Assembly (NCBI RefSeq): GCF_004571025.1
Contig: NZ_SPQT01000018.1
Span: 123,540 to 187,539, forward strand
Source of the DNA: Bradyrhizobium niftali
GTDB taxonomy: Bacteria > Pseudomonadota > Alphaproteobacteria > Rhizobiales > Xanthobacteraceae
DNA: 64,000 nucleotides
Reading direction: 5' to 3'
The notes under the pieces: model-generated
The model's input: only the letters and a program-made list of their open reading frames with translations
Database searches by the model: none
What the model was told of the DNA's origin: nothing
Made by a program: the position numbers and the translations under genes
Part shown: in pieces, positions 16,978 to 25,323 of the stretch
How positions within the stretch are numbered: position 1 is the stretch's first letter
Layout of the letters: the number at the start of each line of letters is the position of its first letter

Positions 16978-18273
16978 ATGAGCCAAGCGGAAGCCGCCCC
17001 GCAAGGCCCACCATCGGTCAGTTTGGGGCTGAAGGAAAACTGGCCGCAGTTCGCTCTCCTCGTCCTGATCAACGCCTTCGTCGGCGGGATGGTCGGGATC
17101 GAGCGAACCGTCGTGCCGCTGATCGGCGCCGAGGAGTTCAAGATCGGCTCGACGACTCTTGTCGTCTCCTTCATCGTCAGCTTCGGCGTCGTGAAGGCGT
17201 GCGCCAATCTCGTTTCCGGCCAGCTCGCCGACAAGTGGGGGCGCAAGCGGGTTCTGATCCTCGGGTGGCTGGTCGGCCTTCCGGTGCCTTTCATGATCAT
17301 TTGGGCGCCGAGCTGGGAATGGGTGATCGCCGCCAATGCCCTTCTCGGCATCAATCAGGGCCTTGCCTGGTCGATGACCGTGATCATGAAGATCGATCTC
17401 GTCGGACCGAAATCGCGCGGCCTGGCGGTGGGCCTGAACGAGTTCGCTGGATATCTTGCGGTCGGCGTGACCGCCTACCTCACCGGATATCTCGCGTCAG
17501 AGTATGGGCTGCGGCCGGCGCCGATCTACCTCGGTGTGGCCTATGCGATCCTCGGTGCGGCGCTCTCGATCCTGTTGGTGCGCGACACGCGCGAACACGT
17601 CCGGCTGGAGACTGCGGCGCATGCGCGTCAAGCATCTCCGATCAGTTTCCGGGAGATCTTCGTCCTCACGTCGTTCAGGGATCGCAACTTGTTCGCCGCC
17701 TCGCAGGCGGGGTTGGTGAACAACCTCAACGACGGGATGAGCTGGGGCATCTTCCCGCTGTTCTTCGTCTCCTTTGGGTTGGCAGTCGATCGCATCGGCA
17801 TATTGAAGGCCGTCTATCCAGCGACATGGGGCATCCTTCAGGTCGCCACGGGTCCTCTGTCCGACCGGTGGGGCCGCAAGGGTCTGATCGTCGCCGGCAT
17901 GTGGGTACAGGCCGCTGGTTTGTTCCTAACTGGGACGACGAGTTATTTCGAGTGGTGGCTTGTCGGCAGCCTGCTGCTCGGACTTGGCACCGCCATGGTG
18001 TACCCGTGTCTGATCGCCGCCGTATCAGACGCCTCGCATCCGAGCTGGCGGGCGCGCTCGCTCAGCGTCTACCGCTTTTGGCGCGATCTCGGCTACGCGA
18101 TCGGGGCGCTGTCGGCCGGCATCATCGCCGACCGGTTCGGGCTTTCGGCGGCAATTTCCTCGATCGCAACTCTCACGTTTGTCTCGGGTGTCGTCGTCGC
18201 GGTCGTCATGCGCGAGCGCAAGGCTGGCTCGGTTGACCCAACGCAAACACCATGGCCGAACTGGCGACCGTGA
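16978..18273 (+). CDS. MFS transporter
   Basis: 431 residues with about twelve hydrophobic helices and the MFS motif A loop DKWGRKRVLILGW between TM2 and TM3 (near residues 80-92), repeated in weaker form as DRWGRKGLIVAG in the second half. Located 4 bp after the MBL gene and 50 bp before the cysteine desulfurase gene, so probably exports or imports a sulfur compound or metal; that is inference. A decayed relative of this protein lies at about 26590-26850 on the other strand, sharing GLNEFAG and LLTGYLAS. Confidence 0.85.
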   Translation: MSQAEAAPQGPPSVSLGLKENWPQFALLVLINAFVGGMVGIERTVVPLIGAEEFKIGSTTLVVSFIVSFGVVKACANLVSGQLADKWGRKRVLILGWLVGLPVPFMIIWAPSWEWVIAANALLGINQGLAWSMTVIMKIDLVGPKSRGLAVGLNEFAGYLAVGVTAYLTGYLASEYGLRPAPIYLGVAYAILGAALSILLVRDTREHVRLETAAHARQASPISFREIFVLTSFRDRNLFAASQAGLVNNLNDGMSWGIFPLFFVSFGLAVDRIGILKAVYPATWGILQVATGPLSDRWGRKGLIVAGMWVQAAGLFLTGTTSYFEWWLVGSLLLGLGTAMVYPCLIAAVSDASHPSWRARSLSVYRFWRDLGYAIGALSAGIIADRFGLSAAISSIATLTFVSGVVVAVVMRERKAGSVDPTQTPWPNWRP

Positions 18274-18323
18274 CCGTTTCTGCTCAGAAGGTCTTGGTGT
18301 TTTGAATCCCGCAAGGAGCTGGT

Positions 18324-19445
18324 ATGCCGCCGATTTATCTAGACTACAATGCGAGCACCCCGGTGGATCCGGCAGTCGCGGCGGCGATGCGTCCGCTTCT
18401 GGGCGACGCCTTCGGCAACCCCTCCAGCGGCCATTGGGCCAGCACCCCGGCCAAGCTTGCCCTGGAGCACGCCCGTGGCCAGATCGCCACGCTGATCGGC
18501 GCCGCGCCCGAGGAGATCGTGTTCACCAGCGGCGGCAGCGAGGCTAACAATCTCGCAATCAAGGGTACGTTCTTCGGGGCGAGCCGGAACGGGACGCACA
18601 TCATCACCTCGGCAATCGAGCATCCGGCTGTTCTCGCTCCCTGTCGATTTGTCCAGCGGTTCGGCGCCTCGATTACTTATATCCCGGTGGACCGGACCGG
18701 CCGCGTCGATCCGGACGACATCCGCCGCGCCGTCACTCCGCAGACGGCTCTGATCAGCATCATGCATGCCAATAACGAGGTCGGCACCATCCAACCGATC
18801 CAGGAGATCGGCGCGATTGCGCGGGAGCACGGCATCCGTTTCCACACCGACGCAGCGCAGTCGGTCGGCAAGATCCCGACCAGGGTCAACGAACTCAGCG
18901 TCGACCTGTTGTCGATCGCTGGTCACAAGCTCTATGCGCCGAAGGGCGTCGGCGCGCTCTACGTGCGCGGCGGTCTCGAATTAGAGCCATTGATCCACGG
19001 CGCTGGTCACGAGCTGGGCCGCCGTGCAGGGACAGAGAGCGCATTGCTCGCGGTTGGGCTCGGAGCAGCATCCGCGCTAGGGCAGGACCTCGCTCCCATG
19101 GAGCGCATCCGGGCCTTGCGAGATAAATTCTGGTACGGGCTGCAAGATCGTTTCAGCGATCACGTCGTGCTAAATGGCCACGCGACGCATCGGTTGCCCA
19201 ACACCCTCAATGTGTCGTTTGTCGGCAGGATCGGCGCGGACATCCTGGGCCAGCTCAGCGATGTGGCGGCATCAACGGGTTCGGCGTGCCACTCGGGGCG
19301 CGTCGAACTCTCGCCCGTTCTCGCCGCGATGGGCGTGCCCGAGAAAATTGGAATGGGAGCGATCCGTTTCAGCTTGGGAAGATCCACGACGTCGGACGAA
19401 GTCGATGATGTGGTCGCGCGTCTGGCCGCCATGAGTCCGGCCTGA
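18324..19445 (+). CDS. cysteine desulfurase (NifS/IscS-like)
   Basis: 373 residues, PLP-dependent class V aminotransferase fold. It takes sulfur from cysteine, leaving alanine and an enzyme persulfide. The start YLDYNASTPVDP, the PLP Lys202 in SIAGHKLYAPKG and the catalytic Cys322 in STGSACHSG are all in place. The H preceding K202 and the short loop around C322 resemble NifS-type enzymes. An AAGGAGCTGGT ribosome site precedes the ATG. As last gene of the MBL-MFS operon under an ArsR-rhodanese regulator, it probably supplies or mobilises persulfide sulfur rather than general Fe-S assembly, since no scaffold gene is nearby. Confidence 0.92.
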   Translation: MPPIYLDYNASTPVDPAVAAAMRPLLGDAFGNPSSGHWASTPAKLALEHARGQIATLIGAAPEEIVFTSGGSEANNLAIKGTFFGASRNGTHIITSAIEHPAVLAPCRFVQRFGASITYIPVDRTGRVDPDDIRRAVTPQTALISIMHANNEVGTIQPIQEIGAIAREHGIRFHTDAAQSVGKIPTRVNELSVDLLSIAGHKLYAPKGVGALYVRGGLELEPLIHGAGHELGRRAGTESALLAVGLGAASALGQDLAPMERIRALRDKFWYGLQDRFSDHVVLNGHATHRLPNTLNVSFVGRIGADILGQLSDVAASTGSACHSGRVELSPVLAAMGVPEKIGMGAIRFSLGRSTTSDEVDDVVARLAAMSPA

Positions 19446-19609
19446 CCGCTTGGGTGCGGTGGATCAGGTGCCGCTCAAAGCTGGCTGTTCTCCCATCCCA
19501 AGCCTTCGTGGATCCGCATGAAGCATACCCAACCAGACGCGTCGGTATAGGCGTATGTCATCCGCACATTGTCGAATTCTTTGCTCCTACGGCACTCGTT
19601 AGTGGACGC

Positions 19610-19630
19610 AACCCATCACTGGGTTTTCTT
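19610..19630 (+). terminator. possible intrinsic terminator
   Basis: Inverted repeat AACCCA-TCAC-TGGGTT (19610-19625) followed on the + strand by TTCTT. It lies 165 bp after the cysteine desulfurase stop and contains the stop codon of the converging His-rich gene. The stem is only six base pairs, so the call is modest. Confidence 0.4.
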
Positions 19631-19867
19631 GTCGCCCATGTGGTGGGGCGACGAAGTGCCGGGCCCGCCCGTGTAGTGATGACCGCCGGACGCGGCCCCC
19701 TTGGAGACGCCTACGGTGGTTTCCTTCTTGCCCATGTGATGAGGGACTTCAGTCTTCGGGCCGCCGCTATAGTGGTGACCGTTCTTTTCCTTATCCGTGC
19801 TCTGCGCCATCGCGGGCACAGCAAGCGCGGCGGCGGCTACGATGGCAATCAGCGTTCTGGTGATCAT
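19616..19867 (-). CDS. His-rich small secreted protein with duplicated GHHY..PHHMG repeat
   Basis: 83 residues from ATG 19865-19867. Signal peptide MITRTLIAIVAAAALAVPAMA. The mature part holds two copies of a roughly 19-residue unit, GHHYSGGP...PHHMGKK (30-48) and GHHYTGGP...PHHMGDK (62-80), separated by a Gly/Ala linker. Eight His in pairs suggest Cu, Ni or Zn binding in the periplasm, an inference. It is divergent from a Met/His-rich Spy-like gene. Upstream in-frame extension to 19996 lacks support because the signal peptide starts at this ATG. Confidence 0.75.
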   Translation of the reverse strand: MITRTLIAIVAAAALAVPAMAQSTDKEKNGHHYSGGPKTEVPHHMGKKETTVGVSKGAASGGHHYTGGPGTSSPHHMGDKKTQ

Positions 19868-20056
19868 GTCCGTTCTCCCGGTCAATGGTGGGACATCGAA
19901 GCAGAGAACCGCGGACGGAGACTTGGTACATCGCAAGGAATGATCGCGGCCGCGCCGAGCCCGACCTCCATCGCTTGTCGGATTGACGTGCATCAAGCGG
20001 CCGACGGCAGGAACGAGTCATCCTGAGTGTTGGCCACCCACGATCAGGAGCTTGCC

Positions 20057-20713
20057 ATGCGCGCTTTGACCTTTGCCGCCGCGCTACTCGTCACGACGCT
20101 CGGGCACGCCGCCTGGGCTCAATCGGCCGCGGAACACGAGGGGCATCACCCCGACCAGAAGCAGGAACAGGCCAAGCCAAAGGCAGACCAGCGGGCGCCG
20201 GCCGGCTCTCAGAGCATGAACGGCGGCGGAATGATGGGTGGGAGGATGCCCATGATGGACATGGCGAAGATGATGGAGATGATGCGGCAGTCCGGCGACG
20301 GAATGGGCATGGATACGATCGATCACATCGAGGGCCGGGTCGCGTTCCTCCGCACCGAGCTCAAGATCACCGAGGCGCAGAAGCTCGTCTGGAACGCGTT
20401 CGCCGATGCGCTGCGGGCCAACGCCAAAACGTTGGGGGAGATGCGCGGCTCGATGATGTCGCAGCAGGGCGCCGGAGGTGCCGGGCTGGTCGAAAAGCTC
20501 GCGTTCCAGGAGAAATGGCTCGCGGCACGGCTCGAAGGCGCCCGCGCGATGAAATTGACGCTCACGAACCTGGTCTCGACGTTTTCCGACGAGCAGAAGA
20601 AGGCCGCGGACGAGCTGCTCGCGCCTCAGATGGGCATGATGCCGATGATGTCCGCGATGCGCGGCGGAGCGACAACGGGCATGGGAATGCAGCCCGGCAA
20701 GCCGATGCAATGA
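20057..20713 (+). CDS. Spy/CpxP-like (LTxxQ) Met-rich periplasmic protein
   Basis: 218 residues. Signal peptide MRALTFAAALLVTTLGHAAWA, a His/Lys linker (EHEGHHPDQKQEQAK), then a Met-rich stretch (MMGGRMPMMDMAKMMEMM) and a helical domain: RVAFLRTELKITEAQKLVW, the LTxxQ-type repeat, and FSDEQKKAADELL. The tail is Met-rich again (MGMMPMMSAM). LTxxQ proteins are periplasmic metal-stress chaperones or sensors; the Met clusters point to copper. CAGGAG stands six bases before ATG 20057. Divergent from the His-rich protein, 150 bp before the DUF2933 operon. Confidence 0.8.
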   Translation: MRALTFAAALLVTTLGHAAWAQSAAEHEGHHPDQKQEQAKPKADQRAPAGSQSMNGGGMMGGRMPMMDMAKMMEMMRQSGDGMGMDTIDHIEGRVAFLRTELKITEAQKLVWNAFADALRANAKTLGEMRGSMMSQQGAGGAGLVEKLAFQEKWLAARLEGARAMKLTLTNLVSTFSDEQKKAADELLAPQMGMMPMMSAMRGGATTGMGMQPGKPMQ

Positions 20714-20863
20714 CCTGTTGGGCAGGACCTCCAGTGGCCCTCGTTGGCTGGCCGGGCGTCCACGAACAAGGCCAGTAAGTCTCACGGACCTGCCGCGGTT
20801 GATCTAGCGCAACAATGATGGCAACGGCGCCGCTAAGCTCCGGTCAACGATAGGAGCCAGCCT

Positions 20864-21121
20864 ATGTCGGTGCAGGATCATCCCGCGTATGGAGAGCGCC
20901 CTCGGCAGGGCATGTCCACGAAATCCAGGGCCGGCCTGGTCCTGATCGGATTCCTGATCATCGCCGGCGCGCTGCTGTTCACCGAGCACAGGGCGCACGT
21001 GCTCGGGCTTCTGATCTGGCTGCCGCTGCTCGCTTGCCCGTTGATGCACCTGTTCATGCACCACGGCGGCCACGGCCATCATCACGCCGACAACCAGCCG
21101 ACGGACGGAAGGAGCAAGTGA
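20864..21121 (+). CDS. DUF2933 small membrane protein
   Basis: 85 residues with two hydrophobic helices (GLVLIGFLIIAGALLF and VLGLLIWLPLLACPLMHLFM) followed by a His-rich tail HHGGHGHHHADN, as is typical of DUF2933. Function is unknown; members sit next to copper and silver resistance genes, and the tail could bind metal. Its TGA shares one base with the ATG of the next gene, indicating coupling with the methyltransferase-like gene. Confidence 0.85.
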   Translation: MSVQDHPAYGERPRQGMSTKSRAGLVLIGFLIIAGALLFTEHRAHVLGLLIWLPLLACPLMHLFMHHGGHGHHHADNQPTDGRSK

Positions 21122-21795
21122 TGCACGACACGGCGCCCGCCTACGGCCTCTGGGGTCTGGTCATCGTCAATTCGGTGGTCTTCATCCTGTTCGCCTACAG
21201 CTTCTTCAAGCCGCAGACCTCGCGCGACTGGCGCTCGTTCAGCGCCTTCAGCGCGTTCCTGGTGGCGCTGTTCGTGGAGATGTACGGCTTCCCGCTCACC
21301 ATCTACTTCCTTTCGGGCTGGCTGCAGTCGCACTACCCGAACGTCGACTGGTTCTCGCACGACGCCGGCCATTTGCTCGAGATGATGTTCGGCTGGAAGA
21401 CCAATCCGCATGCCGGACCGTTCCACATCCTCAGCTTCATCTTCATCGGCGCGGGCTTCGTGCTGATCTCCGCCGCGTGGAGAGTGCTGTACGATGCGCA
21501 GCAGACCCGCAGCCTCGCGACCGCCGGTCCGTACAGCTACGTCCGGCACCCGCAGTACGTCGGCTTCATCCTCGTCATGTTCGGCTTCCTGCTGCAGTGG
21601 CCGACCATCCTCACGCTGGCGATGTTTCCGGTGCTGACCGTCATGTACGTGAAGCTGGCGCGCGGCGAGGAGCGGGATGCGCGGGCGCAATTCGGCGTCG
21701 CCTACGACCGGTATGCCGCGGAGGTGCCTGCGTTCATTCCGAAGCCCGGTCGCGTTCTGGGACGGGCCCCCTCGGGCGACTACCGCCACGGCTGA
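21121..21795 (+). CDS. isoprenylcysteine/phospholipid methyltransferase-like membrane protein
   Basis: 224 residues, about five hydrophobic helices. The C-terminal half has the ICMT/PEMT catalytic pattern: GPYSYVRHPQYVGFILV (about 137-153) for SAM binding and RGEERDARAQFG (about 181-192) with the paired Glu. In eukaryotes ICMT methylates prenylated cysteine; bacteria lack that substrate, so here the target is unknown, perhaps a lipid. The start overlaps the DUF2933 stop by one base, and the next gene begins 13 bp later. Long continuous operon with ABC export genes. Confidence 0.82.
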   Translation: MHDTAPAYGLWGLVIVNSVVFILFAYSFFKPQTSRDWRSFSAFSAFLVALFVEMYGFPLTIYFLSGWLQSHYPNVDWFSHDAGHLLEMMFGWKTNPHAGPFHILSFIFIGAGFVLISAAWRVLYDAQQTRSLATAGPYSYVRHPQYVGFILVMFGFLLQWPTILTLAMFPVLTVMYVKLARGEERDARAQFGVAYDRYAAEVPAFIPKPGRVLGRAPSGDYRHG

Positions 21796-21808
21796 TGGAG
21801 GCGGCCCG

Positions 21809-22249
21809 ATGCGCAAGGCAGGAGCTCGGTGGACGTTTTCCTCGCTCCTGCTCGCCGGATCGGGAGTCCTGCTGATCGGCGTCGGCCTCTATTTCCTGTT
21901 CGTCCGGCCCTCGCTGCTGCCCGAGGACGTCAGGTTCATGAAGCTGAGCCCGGCCGAGCTGCAACTGGTCGGAGGCAGACTTGGATCGTGGCTCGTTCAC
22001 GTGTTTCGCGTGATGGGTGGCTACATCGCCGCCACCGGCGTTCTCGCGATCAGCTTGGCGGCCACGTCCTTCCGCGACCACCATCCGCTCGCCGCGGCCG
22101 GAGCCACGGTCGCCGGCGCAGCGTCGATAGGCTGGATGGCGGCCGTCAACTTCGTGATCGATTCCGACTTCAAGTGGGTGTTGCTGGGAATGGCGCTGGT
22201 ATGGGCGTTCAACCTGGCAGCCTTCGCGTGGGAGGCGGTCCGTTCATGA
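21809..22249 (+). CDS. small membrane protein, unknown function
   Basis: 146 residues from ATG 21809, with about four hydrophobic helices (LLAGSGVLLIGVGLYFLFV, GYIAATGVLAISLAAT, AAAGATVAGAASIGWMAA, VLLGMALVWAFNLAAF). A short polar loop after TM1 has FMKLSPAELQLVGGRL. No family recognised with confidence. It overlaps the ABC ATPase start by 4 bp (ATGA), so it belongs to the same operon and may be an accessory subunit of the exporter. Confidence 0.75.
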   Translation: MRKAGARWTFSSLLLAGSGVLLIGVGLYFLFVRPSLLPEDVRFMKLSPAELQLVGGRLGSWLVHVFRVMGGYIAATGVLAISLAATSFRDHHPLAAAGATVAGAASIGWMAAVNFVIDSDFKWVLLGMALVWAFNLAAFAWEAVRS

Positions 22250-22953
22250 CGCATCCTGTCTTCACGGCGAAAGGACTGACCAAGACCTACGTCTCCGGCG
22301 AAGTGAGGGTGCATGCCCTGAACGATGTCGATCTCGAGATCGCCGAGAGGGAAGTCGTCGTGCTGCTGGGTCCGTCCGGCAGCGGTAAGACGACCTTGCT
22401 GAACATCATGGGCGGTCTCGACCGGCCGACCAGCGGCAGGCTGTTCTTCCGCGACCTCGACCTGACCGACCTGGAAGACCGCGAGCTCACGAAGTACCGC
22501 CGCGACCACGTCGGCTTCGTCTTCCAGTTCTACAATCTGGTGCCGAGCCTCACCGCCTCTGAAAACGTGGCGCTGGTGACGGAGGTTTCCAATCAACCGA
22601 TGCGTCCCGCGGATGCCTTGGCTCTGGTGGGGCTGGAAGAGCGGATGCACCACTTTCCGGCCCAGCTATCCGGCGGCGAGCAGCAGCGCGTGGCGATAGC
22701 CCGCGCAATCGCGAAGCGCCCGGCGGTGCTGCTCTGCGACGAGCCGACCGGGGCGTTGGACTCGAAAACCGGCATTCGCGTCATCGAGGCGCTGCTCGGC
22801 GTGAATCGGCAGCTCGGCACCACGACGGTCATCATTACGCACAACGCCAGCATCCAGGAGGTCGCCGACCGGGTGCTGTTCTTCGCCGATGGTCGGATCT
22901 CCAGGATCCAGAAGAACGAGACCCGGCGGGAAGCGGCCGAGCTTACGTGGTGA
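22246..22953 (+). CDS. ABC transporter ATP-binding protein (MacB/LolD-like)
   Basis: 235 residues. Walker A GPSGSGKTT (about 42-50), Q-loop VFQFYNLVPSLTASEN, signature LSGGEQQRVAIARA (about 140-153), Walker B VLLCDEPTGALD (about 162-173) and the switch His in VIITHN. The tail after ADRVLFFADGRI is typical of the LolD/MacB group. It works with the FtsX-type permease starting 5 bp downstream. With the HlyD adaptor that follows, the set resembles a DevBCA/MacAB-like tripartite exporter. Substrate unknown; the metal-type neighbours suggest a stress role. Confidence 0.92.
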   Translation: MTHPVFTAKGLTKTYVSGEVRVHALNDVDLEIAEREVVVLLGPSGSGKTTLLNIMGGLDRPTSGRLFFRDLDLTDLEDRELTKYRRDHVGFVFQFYNLVPSLTASENVALVTEVSNQPMRPADALALVGLEERMHHFPAQLSGGEQQRVAIARAIAKRPAVLLCDEPTGALDSKTGIRVIEALLGVNRQLGTTTVIITHNASIQEVADRVLFFADGRISRIQKNETRREAAELTW

Positions 22954-22957
22954 CGGC

Positions 22958-25321
22958 ATGACGGCGCTCGATATCAAGCTGTTCCGGGACGTCAGGCGGC
23001 TCTGGGCCCAGGTGCTCGCCGTCGCGCTGGTCGTCGGAGGGGGCGTGGCGACGCTGGTGCTCGCGGTCGGCTCCCATCGATCGATGGAGGAGACCCGGAT
23101 CGCGTACTACGAACGCTACGGCTTCGGCGACGTATTCGCTCAAGCCAAGCGCGCACCCAAGGCGCTCGCCGGCAGGATCGGCGAGATACCCGGCGTCGCC
23201 GCCGTCGACACCCGAATCGCCAAGCTCGCGTTGCTGGATATTCCCGGGTTCTCGGAGCCCGCCAGCGCGCAATTCGTTTCGCTGCCCGACAGCGGCGAGC
23301 CGCATCTCAACCGGCTCTACATCCGTTCCGGACGCCTTCCGGAGGCGGGACGGACGGATGAGGTCCTGGTCAACGAACCGTTCGCACGGGCCCACGGCTT
23401 CTCGGAAGGGGCGAGGTTCTCGGCCATCCTGAACGGAAAGAAGCGCGAGCTCGTCATCGTCGGCACGGCGCTATCCCCCGAGTTTGTCTACACCGTCGGG
23501 CCGGGCGATTTGATGCCGGATGACCGCCGCTACGCCATCGTCTGGATGTCGGAGAAGGCGCTCGCCGGCGTCTACGATCTCGATGGCGCTTTTTCGGCGG
23601 TATCGGTCAAGCTTCAGCCCGGCGCATCCGAGCGCGAGGTGATCGCGCGGCTCGACGCTTTGCTCGACCCGTACGGCGGGCAGGCGGCCAACGGCCGGAA
23701 GGACCAGACCTCGCACGCCTGGCTCGATCATGAGCTCGACATGCTCAACAACATGAGCCGCACGCTGCCGCCGATCTTCCTGCTGGTGGCGGCGTTCCTG
23801 GTCAATCTCACCCTGACCCGGCTGGTCGCGCTCGAGCGCGAGCAGATCGGGCTCCTGAAGGCGCTGGGCTATTCCGATGGCAGCATCGTGCTTCACTATT
23901 TCAAGTTCGTGGCGCTGATCGTGGTGATCGGAATCACCCTGGGCGGCATCGTCGGCACATGGCTCGGATTGCGCGTCACCGCGCTGTTCGGCGACTTCTT
24001 CCACTTCCCGTTCCTGGTGTTCGCGACGGCGCCGGACCTGTACGTCACCGCAGGCGCGCTTAGCACAGCCGCCGCCGCGATCGGCGCGCTGCGGGCGCTG
24101 CGCGAAGTGGTGAAGCTACCGCCGGCCGTCGCCATGCAACCGCCGGCCCCGCCGGTCTATCGGCGGCTGCTGCCGGCGAGCATCCAGCTCGACCAGATCG
24201 TGTCGCAGCCGACGCTCATGATGATCCGCAACATCGCGCGGCATCCCGTCCGGGCCGCGTTCACGACGCTTGGCATGGCGCTCGCCACCGCGATCCTTGT
24301 CGTCTCGCTGTTCACGCGGGACACCATGGAGCAACTGATCGACGTGACGTACTTCCTCGCCGACCGGCAGGACGCGACCATCGGCTTTTCCGAGAAGCGG
24401 ATCGAGAACGTGGTGGAGCAGGTGAGCCGGCTTCCGGGCGTCCTTGCCGCCGAGCCGTTTCGGGAGGTGCCCGTCCGGATCCGCCACGGCAACGTCGAAC
24501 GGCGGATCACGATCAGCGGTCGGCCCGCCGATGCCGATCTCAGGCGCATCATCGACGCCGACCTCCGGCCCGTCGCGCTTCCGGAGACGGGACTCGCGAT
24601 CTCCAGCATGCTCGGTCACATTCTCGGGGTGGGGGCCGGCGACACGGTCGAGCTCGATCTGCTCGAGGGAGCCCGTCGCACCGTGACGATGCCGATCGTG
24701 GCCACCGTCGAAGACTATTTCGGCATCAGGGGAATGATGGACATCGAGGCGCTCCGGAAGCTGATGCGGGAGGCGCCCGTCGTGAACAGCGTGAACCTCA
24801 GCCTCGACGAGAACCGGAAGGAGGACTTCTACGCGGCGGTGAAGTCCATGCCGACGGTCGGCGGCGTGGCGCTGCAGCGCGTGTCCCTGGCCAACTTCCG
24901 CAAGACCGTCGCACTCCTCATCACCACGATGGCGAGCATCTACACCGGGCTCGCCGCCGTGATCGCGTTCGGCATGGTCTACAACAACGCCCGGATTTCG
25001 CTGTCGGAACGCGCCCGTGAGCTGGCGAGCCTGCGGGTGCTCGGCTTCACGCGCGGCGAGGTTCTCCGCATCCTGCTGCTCGAGCTCGCCATCCTCACGC
25101 TGATCGCCCAGCCGCCGGGGTGGCTGATGGGCTACGGCCTCGCATGGGTCATGAAGACGAACCTGGCCGGCGAACTGATGCGCGTCCGGCTGGTGGTGGA
25201 GCATTCGACCTACGTCATCGCCACGTCCGTTGTGGTGCTGGCTGCGGTCGCCTCCGCAGCGGTGATCCGCGAACGCATCGATAAACTGGACCTCGTCGCG
25301 GTCCTCAAGACGCGAGACTAG
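22958..25321 (+). CDS. FtsX-like ABC transporter permease
   Basis: 787 residues. An N-terminal helix (LWAQVLAVALVVGGGVATLVL), a large periplasmic domain (about 45-270), and three helices around LVNLTLTRLVALEREQIGLLKALGYS, the FtsX motif. A second copy of the pattern follows: another anchor (ARHPVRAAFTTLGMALATAILVVSL), a second periplasmic domain, and LSERARELASLRVLGFTRGEV with closing helices. This duplicated FtsX layout fits a long LolC/DevC-type permease that forms both halves of the channel. ATG 22958 starts 5 bp after the ATPase stop; the frame's earlier openings lie in the ATPase gene. Confidence 0.9.
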   Translation: MTALDIKLFRDVRRLWAQVLAVALVVGGGVATLVLAVGSHRSMEETRIAYYERYGFGDVFAQAKRAPKALAGRIGEIPGVAAVDTRIAKLALLDIPGFSEPASAQFVSLPDSGEPHLNRLYIRSGRLPEAGRTDEVLVNEPFARAHGFSEGARFSAILNGKKRELVIVGTALSPEFVYTVGPGDLMPDDRRYAIVWMSEKALAGVYDLDGAFSAVSVKLQPGASEREVIARLDALLDPYGGQAANGRKDQTSHAWLDHELDMLNNMSRTLPPIFLLVAAFLVNLTLTRLVALEREQIGLLKALGYSDGSIVLHYFKFVALIVVIGITLGGIVGTWLGLRVTALFGDFFHFPFLVFATAPDLYVTAGALSTAAAAIGALRALREVVKLPPAVAMQPPAPPVYRRLLPASIQLDQIVSQPTLMMIRNIARHPVRAAFTTLGMALATAILVVSLFTRDTMEQLIDVTYFLADRQDATIGFSEKRIENVVEQVSRLPGVLAAEPFREVPVRIRHGNVERRITISGRPADADLRRIIDADLRPVALPETGLAISSMLGHILGVGAGDTVELDLLEGARRTVTMPIVATVEDYFGIRGMMDIEALRKLMREAPVVNSVNLSLDENRKEDFYAAVKSMPTVGGVALQRVSLANFRKTVALLITTMASIYTGLAAVIAFGMVYNNARISLSERARELASLRVLGFTRGEVLRILLLELAILTLIAQPPGWLMGYGLAWVMKTNLAGELMRVRLVVEHSTYVIATSVVVLAAVASAAVIRERIDKLDLVAVLKTRD

Positions 25322-25323
25322 CC

